A DNA stretch of 64,000 bases from Cymodocea nodosa (Eukaryota; Streptophyta; Magnoliopsida; Alismatales; Cymodoceaceae), in assembly GCA_036874045.1 (NCBI GenBank), contig CM072338.1:16080501-16144500 (forward strand). The letters are read 5' to 3'. Position 1 is the stretch's first letter. Each line of letters opens with the position of its first letter. Of the stretch, positions 33,823 through 45,200 are shown in pieces. The notes beneath the pieces were generated by a model. The model saw nothing but the letters and a program-made list of their open reading frames with translations, was not told where the DNA came from and ran no database searches. Position numbers and translations under genes: made by a program.

Positions 33823-36800
33823 TCATTCATCTTCATCTTCAAGTTCATCTATACCAACCCAATAAGTAAAGGCGAAAAGAAATTCTTTGAAGGTCACTGT
33901 TCCATTTTTATCCCAGTCCATCTCCTCTGCAAAAACGTCACCATATCATATTTGTCAATGTTGATGCTTAAAACAAGTCAAGCCATAATCTTACCATATA
34001 GGATTTAACATATGAATTCTTTTCTTTTATAAATTTTTATCTATGGTCAAATATTTGGTTAAATTATATAAATTTAAATCTTTTTTATAATTTCTAACTA
34101 AATAATTTTAGACTTCCCTTTACTTCTTTTTTATATTAATTAATTTTCTTTTCCTAATTGGTGAATCTTTTAACAAGTATAACCTCTTATTATATTTTTA
34201 ATTAATGCAACTCCCTTTTAGTATTATCATTCATTTAATTAAACATTTGCATTTCTGCAATACTAGTTTTTTACATATAATCATATTTTATAAGTCAACG
34301 TTCTCAATCATAAGATATAATTAGATGAATATTAGTTTTAGGGATTTTTAATGTAAATGTACATGTATTAAAAAATCTTGTCTCTTCTCCTATAGTTTAA
34401 ATGCTACTTAATATGCTTACATATATCTTTGATAATAATATAGACCATGAATGCTTCTTCTTTTTTTAATTCTCATCATAATAAGTGTCTAGGTATCATA
34501 TGCTAAGCTTTTTCTAAATCAGTGGAAATTATATGAAATTTTTTCTTAACACTTAAATTTTTATTAGTTTTATAGTAAATAAATAATTTCCATTAGTGAT
34601 CTATCCTAAGTACATTGAAATTAATTTTTGTAGTTGTGATTACATGTCTCAATCTTTGTTCAATTATTCTCTCTTAAAGTTTCAAGATGAAAAAGACAAT
34701 GACTAATATTTCAAATACTTCATTTCTCAACAATTTGATTTTTAAGTAGACAAAGATGTGATTCTCCACTTCCTCTTTGTTGTATCCACACTTTATTAAT
34801 GATTTATGCAATTCAAATAAAAGCTCCTCTAAGGGAAAAAAGAGAACTTTCACAGAGCTAGGTGCTAATATTTAACCTGATTAACTTCAACCAATAATGC
34901 TTATTTCAATTCAACGCACTGAGACAAAGGAAGAAAAGTCAAAAGGGAAAAGCTAACCAAATCTTTTCATAGCTATCTGTCCAGAAGAGCGTCCTCCAGA
35001 AGTAGTCTCATTTATGACATCGATCATTTCGTTCTTGCTGACATATCCATCCTTGTTCTTGTCCAAGAAAACAAAGGCATCAATCAAAATTTCAAATGTT
35101 GCCTCCAGGCTTTGCAGCCCCATTCTTGATTTCTGATTCAAGTAAAGGAAACTTGCAAGATGAAGCTTTTGTGCTTATGCAGAACATGTAGAATTATTGT
35201 AAAATAATGGAGAAAAATAATATGCGGTATCTACATGTTTCTAGCGTCCTAGAGAGCTATAAAGGCCTAGGCCTGAACAAAATTTAGTTCTATTAGGAAT
35301 TCATCTATTCCAATTTCGTTTTTGACATCTGTAAGTTATTTCAAAAGAAGATTCCAAATATTTTTCATACTAATATAGAATGCATTATGTACAGGACATT
35401 GCAAAAAATTTTATAAAAAAGAATCAAAACTCTGTTGTCAATATAAGATGTTTTAAAATCAGAAAGAACAAAAGGCAATAAATTTTATAGAAGTTTGAAG
35501 AGCAGATAATTAAAAAATAAAGAAAATTATATCATTAAGTAGTCCATATCAATGTACTTTGGAATTCCAAAGTAGAAAAAAGAATATTTCTTCTGATTTT
35601 TACAAACTTAAAAAAATGAGTAAAAATATTGATACATAAGATGAATATAAAAAATGAAAAGAGGAGGTTCATCCACCCCCAATATATTCCAACCATTCAC
35701 CTATAAAGAAATTGGAAATTCCAATACTATTTATAATTTCCATCAATTAGTATCTATCAAAAATAGATAAGAATTGGGCTACCGCATGTTGGATACAGCT
35801 TGGAGAGCAGCTGGCTCCTGCAGAAGATGAATAAGACAGAGTAGAACTATAAACTCATTGAACTTTATTCCCATATCCTCATTGATATCACATGCCTCAA
35901 AAAGTTCAGTGATTTCCTCTTCACTGAAAGATGTTTCTAACTTGTTGAAGCATCGTTTTAGTTCAGCTTGGTCAATTGCACCATTAGAATCTTCATCTGA
36001 AAGAGCCAAATTTGGTATATGAAAAGGCCTAAGGAATATGAATTAGTAGGAAGAAAGTACACCAATCATTTTTTATGAGGCTGTTTCACACAAGTTAGAT
36101 GGAGAACGAACAAATTTATTGCAATTTTCATCCTTAGCCTCAAAGACAAGATTCTTACATGTATAGTTCATATGAAGGAATACATAGTCTATCTGATTAC
36201 TACTCCAATAGTGAATGGGAAAATCCATCATCATTACATGAGCTAAGTTACTATGATTCAAGTTAACATTGGTGAAGGACACATAGGATCAATTTATGGA
36301 AAGTGTAATCCATTATAACTTTACAAAGAAATGGAACAAAGGGGAGACTTTAATTACAGACCTGCTTCCCCAAGTAAACCTGACATTATGATACTTCATC
36401 ATTTCTCATAGAATATCTTATACATGTGTCTGATTTTGAATATTATTAGGGGGTTGTAGAGTATTGTACAAATTATGACATGTAGATGCCATAGAGCTGC
36501 CATGTGGTATGGAGAGAATAATAGATGCACAATCAAATGTTTTGAAATAATCTAGCTTAATAAGGATACAAACCATACAGATATGGCTATAACCTTCTAA
36601 GGAATTCAACTTGGAATAATATTGGTATGATTTCATTGTACTTTAAATCATTTGACATTATGAACTTTTTTTGTCATTTCTACATGATTTTAACTCTTTT
36701 CTTATGTGTGTGACTACCATACAAATACAACTACAACCTCTAAGGCATTTAACTTGGAATTGATATTGTATGATTTCATTATATCTTAAACTATATGGCA

Positions 36801-37557
36801 TTGTAAGTTATTTTTATATTATTTCTACATGATCAAGTATTTTCTTATGTATGCAAGTACTATATCTTTATTTAATTGACATTTTACGTGTGATAATTGC
36901 CTAAAAAAATTATCTAGGTATTTTTATATGTTTATCATAGCTTGATTTATCTTATTCTTATGTTTTAAGTTGAAATTTGAAATTTTTTAGCTGTTTCTAC
37001 AATAGTATTGCATTTCTATCGATATAATGCTTGATACATTTCCTTTTTCTAGAAAGTCAATCATCAATATGATACTGATATTTGAAACTATAATTAACAC
37101 AATAATGTATACTATACTATAGACTAATGCTTATTTATTTCTAAAGCGCTTGTAGACTTCAGTTATATTAGAAAGTTTGGTCCACATTTACTCTCAAGAG
37201 CTAAGAAGTGTGTTTAATGGTTACAAATGTATCTCTTTAGAAAAAAAATCAGATTTTGAGTACTCATCATTTTCTGGTGTTCATTCAATAGATTAAAACA
37301 AGCATTCATAATTTTCCTCAATTTAACATCAAGCATGACGATTGAAGGCAAAATAACTTACCAAACTCTTTAAATATTGTCTTGCATTTTCTCAAATTCT
37401 CATCAATTTTTGGAAATTTTAAGATGACAGTGTTGAATGATCTCATAGAAGTTCCTTGAGATGCTCTTTTTTGCATTGCTTCAGCCATTTTTGCCTCAAG
37501 TTTTGAAACTGGAAGACTGTTCAATGGTGAATAATCTTTTGCAAACACACCACCCAT
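33823..37557 (-). CDS. CML21: EF-hand calcium sensor, CML21-like
   Basis: Coding exons on the minus strand, 5' to 3': 37557-37362, 35996-35797, 35132-34958, 33926-33823 (224 residues, phases close). Four EF-hand loops: 66-77 (DEDSNGAIDQAE), 102-113 (DINEDMGIKFNE), 156-167 (DKNKDGYVSKNE), 194-205 (DWDKNGTVTFKE). Loops 1, 3 and 4 are canonical; loop 2 has Met at position 6, where Gly is usual. The start MGGVFAKD and the acidic end (DELEDEDE) match the CML21/CML22 group of Arabidopsis probable calcium-binding proteins (about 230 residues). The MGG start could allow N-myristoylation, but position 6 is Ala rather than the preferred Ser/Thr. Likely a cytosolic or membrane-associated calcium sensor; partners unknown. 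A non-coding first exon near 41.1-41.3 kb is inferred. Confidence 0.93.
34010..34710 (-). mobile_element. RTE-clade LINE relic in CML intron 3
   Basis: Minus-strand remnants resemble plant RTE reverse transcriptase: a NQFGF..GRSTMEAIYLLR-like stretch followed by IDLEKAYD(R)VP-like words (about 34520-34640), then the same C-terminal region as the THO3-intron relic. Heavily decayed and AT-rich. Confidence 0.5.
36140..36970 (-). repeat. Intronic repeat family 'A/B', copy B
   Basis: Reverse complement aligns with 24860-25545 in THO3 intron 5 (see copy A for shared blocks). Here it sits in CML intron 1, in the orientation of that gene. It is longer than copy A owing to internal insertions. Confidence 0.6.
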
Positions 37558-38539
37558 CTTGATGAATACGTCAAATATAGTTAGTTATGGACAATTCAGG
37601 CATACACCTGCTCAATATATTAGGATTTGTCAACTTGACATGCTAGCATAACATTTTAATTGTCAAATATTTATAGCACCAAAACTTCAAAGAAAAAAAC
37701 AGAGACCTAGTGCATACCCTTTTGATGGAAAATAAGTAAAGAAAATCTCATAAATGATAATGCAAGTGATAACAGAATAGTCTCCTATCTGAAGAAATAA
37801 TAGAATAGATTCATATGGATTCCTAATTTTACAGGTTTTTGTGGTATCCTTTAGGCTTCACGTAGAGTTGCCAATGATTGAACATAGAAGGTTTTTGAGA
37901 CTACCAAAGTTGACAAGCTCAAGCCAAGCACATTAAAGTATTGAACCAAAAAGTGCATCTGCGGCATCAAATTATAAGTACAAATGTCAGAGAAATAAAA
38001 CTCATCAAATGCTAAAGACCAAATTTACAACTATCATGATACAAAACTAAGCATGCATTAAAACTTTCTGAAAGGCTAATTGAAGAAAGAATTCTGACAT
38101 GAAGCCATAGACACAGAATCTCTGTAGATTTATGCCATAGAGATTAAAATGAAAGTTAGTTATCCATAGTTATCAAAAAAAATATTCATATGAATTTAAT
38201 TGAGTTAGAAAAAGCTGATGATAATACCAAGAGAACTAATGTGATGAGTGTTAGAAGAAGAGTACATGCCGGTTATGTTGATGTTATAAAATGTGCAACA
38301 AAATAATGAATAATGTGGGTGAGAGAGAAAAGAATTTAAAATAAAATGTTTGAATTTTTTAGAAAGGTAAGGAGGATTCTTATAAATTAATATCATCCAA
38401 ATACATATCATATTAATCAAAGTGATCAGCCATTTGCTTCCCAAGTGGAATGAACTTAACTTCTAAATCAGACCCAAAAACAAGGGAAAAACATGATCTT
38501 TATCAGCTGGTACAACAGATACCCCATGCATTGTAGAAG

Positions 38540-39370
38540 GTTGAGGCACTGTGTATGATCATATCATTAGTGGCTTTGCCAGCAATGAAAATGATATCAT
38601 TTCTAGATGCTCCAGAAAATGGCTTTGTATTGCCAAAAGAAATCTCTGCTCCATCATTGATGGCTTCCCCCTACCCAGAGAAAGTACCCTGTTCAGGAGG
38701 TCCAATCTATTTGCAAGTGAAAGCCCATTGCAGATTGCCTTGCTAGAAGCTTCCATCTGACCTAACTGCTGACCAGACAGCCAAAGAACAGATGGTTAGC
38801 ATCTTCAGGTGTGAATCCACACAGTGGATAGGATAAGTTCCAATGGTTGCCCATTTGATTCTGAAGCGCTTAGTCAGAATTGTAACATGCAGTAAGAGGC
38901 ACATGAAGGCCCGTACTTTGAGTGGAGATCTGCTTTTCTACACAAGCTTGTAAGGCGCTAGTTGGTGCTTGTAATTTCTCCTGGCTGGTATCTCCCCATG
39001 TAGATGTCATCTAACCCTTTTTCATAAACATCCAACTTAGTGGGTAGCTTTTGCAGCGGGTTAAGAAGCTCTGATAACTCCTCATCTTTAACTTTTCTTC
39101 TGAGATTAAGGTTCCAGTTCACCCTTGTGTTGTTCAGCTTTGCAACAACCCTATAATAATGGCCATAGGGACTGTGGACAATGCTGAAATCCAGGGAAAA
39201 GCTTCACCCAAGGCAAGCCCATTGAGCAATTTTTTATCCATAATTGTGTTCGATTTTCAGATTCTAGCGTGAAAAAATTATTATTCTCTATAAATTTGTG
39301 AAGTTGAAGAATCCCTTTCCAGAAGTGCAACACCTGGACATTGAATTTGATCTGTACATGCAAGTTCTGC
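38540..39370 (-). mobile_element. LINE ORF2 zinc-binding (zf-RVT) relic
   Basis: On the minus strand: a FWKGILQLHKFIENN..FTLES stretch at the right, then PLKVRAFMCLLLHVTILTKR (about 38880-38940) and an HCVDS..EDANHLFFGC-like zinc motif (about 38800). These are typical of the zf-RVT domain at the end of plant L1 ORF2. No reverse transcriptase core is attached. It lies in the inferred 5' UTR intron of the CML gene. Confidence 0.65.
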
Positions 39371-39909
39371 AGTTGGCCATATTTACTGATCTAAATCACC
39401 ATGTATAAAGAGTTGCCATTTGAACACCTACCACAAATATCTACTTCTGTTTCAATTATTTTACTTTCTCTGTTTTAGTTGTGTTTCAGATTTTTACAAG
39501 TTATACATCTATTACAGTAAATAATATAATAAATAGATCATTACGTGTCCTGAGTCAAAAGGCTAGGATAATAGTCCCATTGGAAGTTAACTTTTCAATT
39601 GTGTACCTACTATTTATAAGGGTTATCCCCTATGTGTAACAAAACTCAATCATTTTCTCTTCTACAATTATCTTGTGAAAATGTTTCATATGACTACTTT
39701 ATATATTTATTAAATTAGTTATACTCGTATCTACATCATTCACGTTGTACCTACTGAATTAGAAGTGATACTCATAATCATATCCATGTATTCAATTTGA
39801 AAAGTTGAGGTATCCATATTCATAACTATATTAATAAGTGTACATGTATCCATACCAAGCATTGTAGACCAAAACTACATCTTCTACACTAACTCAAAAC
39901 CAATTATTT

Positions 39910-40095
39910 ATGAATGAAGATGTCTCTCATTATATACATGCAAACACTATCCTCAATTTTTCTAATGTGGGCCTATTCTAACATCACCCCTTCACTTATG
40001 GTCTCTTTGGTCCTAAAGTTTCCTTTTCATAAAGAATGGATGTGCAAAGATTAAGGAACATTTTTTAGCTCTAATATCATGTTGGTGATGAAGGA
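39910..40095 (-). repeat. LTR-end relic with primer-binding-site-like motif
   Basis: Similar to 9380-9545. Near 40066-40085 the plus strand reads GCTCTAATATCATGTTGG, whose complement resembles the copia primer site TGGTATCAGAGC directly following an LTR end ...CCAACA. Probably the 5' LTR and primer site of a dead minus-strand LTR element. Confidence 0.45.
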
Positions 40096-40099
40096 AAAA

Positions 40100-40680
40100 T
40101 CAAGAGAGAGGGAGAGCCATGCATGTCCATCTCTCCCTCCCCGAGGTTCCTTCTGAGCTGCAGTTTCCAAGACCAAACCTTAACATTAACATTAACATTA
40201 AAATACCCCACTTCAGCATGCCTGGATTGCGCCAACTGAAAATAGCTTAGAACATCTAGAGGCCAGACTATTATCCATGCAGCATTGGCCCCTCTAAAAC
40301 CTGATTTGGCAGCCATTTCCCAGTTCAAAGGACATTAACCCCTCAAAACAGCCTTACCTGGAAGAGACAGACTTCCAGGAAAAGGAAGAATTTTGATCGA
40401 CCCCTACTCTAAATCGTGACTGCTGTTTAGCACTTTAGACCATAAATCCATGGTACAAGTATGATGCTGCCGAAGCCACTTGCAAAGAAGAGCCTTGTTG
40501 AAATGCTGCAAATTCCTAATACAGCCCAAGTTGGAAAGAAAGGGTGATAATGGGAACTTTCAGTAGACATTCATCAATAAAAGACCGATATTATTCTGAT
40601 CAAGCCCACTTCGGCTGATCGGCACCAGATGAGACGGAAAATCTAGAACTTAAACTCATGTAGCACAAGAATCATCTTAT
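40100..40680 (-). mobile_element. LINE ORF2 thumb/zf-RVT relic
   Basis: On the minus strand: LGCIRNLQHFNKALLCKWL (about 40470-40530), typical of the region after the reverse transcriptase in plant L1 elements (GGLGIRNL..FNxALLxKWLWR), followed by a FELGNGCQIRFW motif (about 40270-40320). A short (TTAACA)n run lies at about 40178-40200. Separate from the 38.5-39.4 kb relic because the two overlap in content. Confidence 0.6.
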
Positions 40681-41110
40681 ACAGGTTGATCTGAGAAAAG
40701 ATGCTTCGTAACATGGGAGAAAAAGTTAAAGGTTTTTCATAAAAAGAGATTTGTGATTCCATAAATACGTTCCTTAAGAAGATTTATGTACATGTGAGTG
40801 TGATCTTAAATTAAACGATCCATTCATGTTAACCTCCCCCTGGAAAAGAACGTATCCAACGTGATCGATGATCAGAAAACTTCGCACGAAACCAGGAGAA
40901 AATGCAGACCTCATCGTTCGAATTAGTTGACCGATTCATATTGTATATCCATCCACCTAAGGAAATCGACAGATACAATGCTTCACCTTAGAAAACACCT
41001 TGCACGAACTTCACAAATACAACATTTACAGATATTCTTCGTTTTCAGGAGAAATGCTACGATAAGAAGAACACAGGGCCCCGTATGCACGATCAGAGGA
41101 CCAAAATTAC

Positions 41111-41270
41111 CTAGGGATCGAGAGAGAACGGAGAGCCGACGGGCGCCTTTCAGGTGATGGCGACGAAGGTGGATCGGAATCAGACGGGAAGAAACGCACG
41201 CGACCGAGATTACGGAGGAAGAAGAGAATGGATGGGAAGCGCTTGCCTTCAGAGCTGAGGTGTGCTTTTT
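41111..41270 (-). other. Inferred 5' UTR exon of the CML gene
   Basis: GC-rich, and on the minus strand pyrimidine-rich, like plant 5' leaders. It ends in CGATCCCTAG followed by a GTAAT donor (41110-41106). Its acceptor could be the GAGCAG at about 37608, 50 bp upstream of the CML ATG, giving a 3.5-kb leader intron. Purely inferred from composition and splice signals. Confidence 0.45.
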
Positions 41271-41287
41271 CTGTTATTGTGTTTGAT

Positions 41288-41306
41288 CTGTTATATATAT
41301 ATATGC
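41288..41306 (-). promoter_or_regulatory. Candidate TATA box of the CML gene
   Basis: A (TA)n run reading TATATATATATAACAG on the minus strand lies about 20-35 bp upstream of the inferred transcription start near 41265. It could be just a microsatellite. Confidence 0.35.
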
Positions 41307-42213
41307 ATAAGTATAGTACACTAAAATGTATAATAAAATTACATGGAAAAAATACAAATGGCCTGGAAAAATATATGGATGCTTCTGGAAGGATTGTAAG
41401 GTATGATGGCTTGGGTACGGAGGAAAAATTTTACAAAATGGTTGATTTCAAAATAATAATAATTGTGAGATTTTGAGTAGTCGTCCAAAATCTATTCAAA
41501 ACATCTTTCGATTTTATCAACAAATTTGGAAACATTTTAGTAATTGGCGGCGTTAATGGTTGCGCCTTGATTTGTAATAATTTCCACAAGAGCTCATGAA
41601 TTTTCTAAAGGTCCATTGGAATGTATTGTTGTGCTCATTTGAAAGAATACAAGATGCAGAATTCACTGATTTTCATTTACGATGGACTCCATAGAATACA
41701 CCAAAAATTTATGATTCTTCCTGGAATATCCATGCGGTAAATGTAACAGGGGCAATGGAAAGGTCATCGAACTAAAAGGGTCATCTTTTTAAAAAGGCAT
41801 GCAAGTAAATATGAATTTTGAAAGGTGATTATTAAATTTCTTTATGATATGCAAGTAAAAAAATCTAAAACATTAATATAAATGGTATCTACGTAACAAA
41901 TTTACTAAAAACAAACGTCAATGCAAAAAACCAACAAAGCACTGCGGGGATTATTGTGCAATAAAATTATTTTGTATTTACTATCGCCAACTAGCCGAAT
42001 TTTCCTGGTAGATTGTGATCTCATGAGCAAATCTTTAAAAGTTGAAATTTTAGTGTAAGAATGGAGGTTCTAAAAAACATATTTCCAGAAAAAAACATTT
42101 GGTGATAAATGAGGCCGATGTATGACGCACATCTTGTCTTGGAGGTTCAATAACATTTGCATTGCAATGTCATTCCTGAAGCTGTGACCAACCTGAGAAC
42201 TCAGAAAAGAGTC
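41307..42213. other. Region between the CML promoter and GP210 stop
   Basis: Both genes are on the minus strand, so this stretch must hold the GP210 3' UTR (right part) and upstream sequence of the CML gene (left part). AT-rich, with no recognisable coding or repeat domain. Confidence 0.4.
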
Positions 42214-45200
42214 CTAATAAGTGTACTGAGGATTGACCCACCTCCTCCCAGCTCTCTTGTAATATGGTGTTTCGTCAATTGTTCTCCTCACATATTCTAT
42301 GAAAGGTTGTGGTGTGCTATCTGTTGGCTGCCCACTTCTCACAGGAGTATGTAATGGTGTGGCGGGAGCGCTGTCAGCAGCCGAGGGTGGTGGAACCTGT
42401 TGTCTAGGCGGTGCATATGTTTCTGGTCTCTCCAATAATCTAATGAAGATGATAATCGTCAAGAGCAGCAGAATCAAACATGTTAACACAGAAATCCATA
42501 TAACGGTTCTTGATGATGAGGATGCATCACTTTCTCCGGGATCATAGCTGACATCAAATTCTACCATCTGACCTGTAAACACTCACAAGGAATATTTTGC
42601 TTAGTTAAGTTTTAATAGCCCAAATATTGTCATGCAAGGTGAAAGCTGAGGATAAAGAACAATAATTAATGTCCAAGACCAGCTGTGTAATACATAACCG
42701 ACTAACTGCATCAATGATGAAAATGATCATATACAATAGCATAAAAATAATGGAAAATATAAAGACAACTACGGGCATATAAACAATCTGCAGAAGAATA
42801 TTATAGATTAGCATTTAAAATTAAAAATTTCAAAGCCAATGCACAAACAATAACGAGACACTAACCAGTCTCTGGTAGCACCAAGGTAATTCGATCTGTG
42901 AACTTTCTGGCTTTTAGAACAATAATCTGTGGAGAGATAATGTCAATATCATGTCAATATATTTATTGATTTATAACAATGGGATATTCACCTCATATTC
43001 TATATATCCTCCAATGGAAAAATCATCTTTAAAGAGAGGTCTGATCATTAAGAAGTCTTTGTGACCCCACTGTATTCGAACATCTTAACAAACCAATAAC
43101 AAAAACTTAAGATATTAAATTAACAATTCATATTTTTGGTGATCCATTATTGACAAAATAATTGTAAAGTTAAAAGAACCTGTATTCCCAGTGATTGTAA
43201 ACTTTGTCTTGTTGGAAATTGGTGACAAACTCAGCTGCACGATTACAGAGATCATTTTTTCTGAAATCAAGTTAGAAGATAAAAAGGGAACACTTATATT
43301 TTAATTGTCCTTACCTTTTCCACCTCAGAAACTGAAAATCCACCAATGAAAAGAGAATGAGCGGATGCCCTTGTATCTTGCGCATCTTTTAAAGAGGCTA
43401 TAATTGATATATATACACGTCCCTTCCCATCACCATCAAGAAGTCCTATTCTGGTGCTTTCAAGCTTGGAAGCAAAATTCACTAAATGCTTTGGTGTGTA
43501 AGGGAAAAAAAGGCAATACGAAGCACCACTGACTTTATCAAACCATGGTTTGACATACCTATATAAGAAAATATAAACTTTTTTCAGGATTACTAGGTCA
43601 CCTTGACAGATACTAAAAGTGTAAAAAGAAACATACCCAACATAAGAAGGATCAACTCTGCAGTCGTACATGGTATCAGGAGTAGCCGTAGAAGATTTGA
43701 TGTCGTACTTCAAGGAATCACTATTTGCACAATGAAGACAGCGATGGTAAAGTCAATTCTACTTTGACTTCAATGGAAAAGAACCAAGGGGATTTGACAA
43801 ATTCTATGGTAAAATCAAACCACTGACAAAGGCATATATATAATTCTCAAAGAAAACATCAAAAAGAGCTATATAATCTAGTCTGGAACAGCTAAAATTG
43901 CATTTCAGTTTCTGGGCCTAAAAGATCCAGCATAGCATTCATCTTTGAAATATGACAGTAACCCCTACATAGATTTGATCTAGAGACAGGAACTATACTT
44001 TTTTTTTCCACTGCAAAAATGTTCTGAATGTTCCTATATATAATCATTCTGTGATAATAATTTATTGGTGAGATGGGAAAGTGCACATAGCAATTCCTTC
44101 AATTGTGTAAACATTGCCAAATTAGTCATGATTAAACACAACTGTCAAGACAATGATGTGAGAACCTTTGTAAAATCATAATAATGTTGTCTTGACTGAT
44201 AGGCCAAAAACTCTAGAAACAAATACGATAAAAAAGAACCCCAAAACAGGTTAGTATACAATTATAATAATTAATCATAGCAGGATAAATGTAATTCTGC
44301 CTGTAGAGGATAACTCCTATATAATTTGGTCCTAAGTCCGGATAAAAAAGGAGGATTAGCATTGAATGGACAGCTAACCATAAAAACTAGACTATCTTTC
44401 ATGAACATAAATCCTTAAAATAATTCATTAGAGCATAACCCTCTCAATAATACATCATGTCGAACCTTAGGTGCAATGAAATGAAAACAAGAAGGAAATG
44501 TTGCACACCCAAGGTGTAATGTTCTTAAGCTAGAAGCTCTGCATTAGCACCTAGATGCAGATGAAAGTAGTTCTTATACTTTAGTGGATAGGTGTGAATA
44601 AAGAAGTTAGTCCAAAACACCAAAATTAGATTAACTTAAAATATAGAAACCTTGATAAATAAAAGTATAGAACTAAACGATGCACAATATGTTAATATAT
44701 TAATTTTCCTTTTTATCATTGTACCTTTATTAATATATTGTCACTCCAAGAGATACTAAGTTGCTATATTTGTCAACAATATGCCATCCACATACATAGC
44801 AAGTGTTGTACAACGATCATTAGTCCTGTAGCAATCTGTGGTACATTTACATACATAGCAAGTTGCTTCATTGCCATTTTTAACATCAACAGGTTGTTCT
44901 AATAAAAAATAGAGTGGTGATATCTCAGTCAAGAAAACTACTAGCAGAATAAACAAAATTTGGGCAAACCTCAACTCTACAATGAACTTGTATCCTTCAG
45001 AAGGAAATGGAACGTTTGTCAAAGTCTCTGATGGGGCACGAACTAAAATCTGCTCATTTTTCAGTACTGTAACTGCTGTTTGTATTTTAAATCTTGAATC
45101 TTCAAAGTATACTGTCCAAAGTAGTATTGTTATAATACCAAATCATAAAACATAGATATTTGTCAAAGAAGCTTGAATACATAAAGTGCAGTTTGGGCAG

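Noticed and set aside
42605..42814. Minus-strand frame with several hydrophobic stretches
   Set aside because: It lies entirely in the GP210 intron between exons 42926-42866 and 42572-42214; AT-rich intron DNA often encodes Ile/Phe/Leu runs.
43235..43266. Alternative GP210 acceptor 32 nt upstream of the chosen one
   Set aside because: The acceptor before the run of six A (about 43264) would give an in-frame stop after exon 43558-43315. The one at 43235-43236 keeps the frame and gives a family-like join (EVEK-LSLSP).
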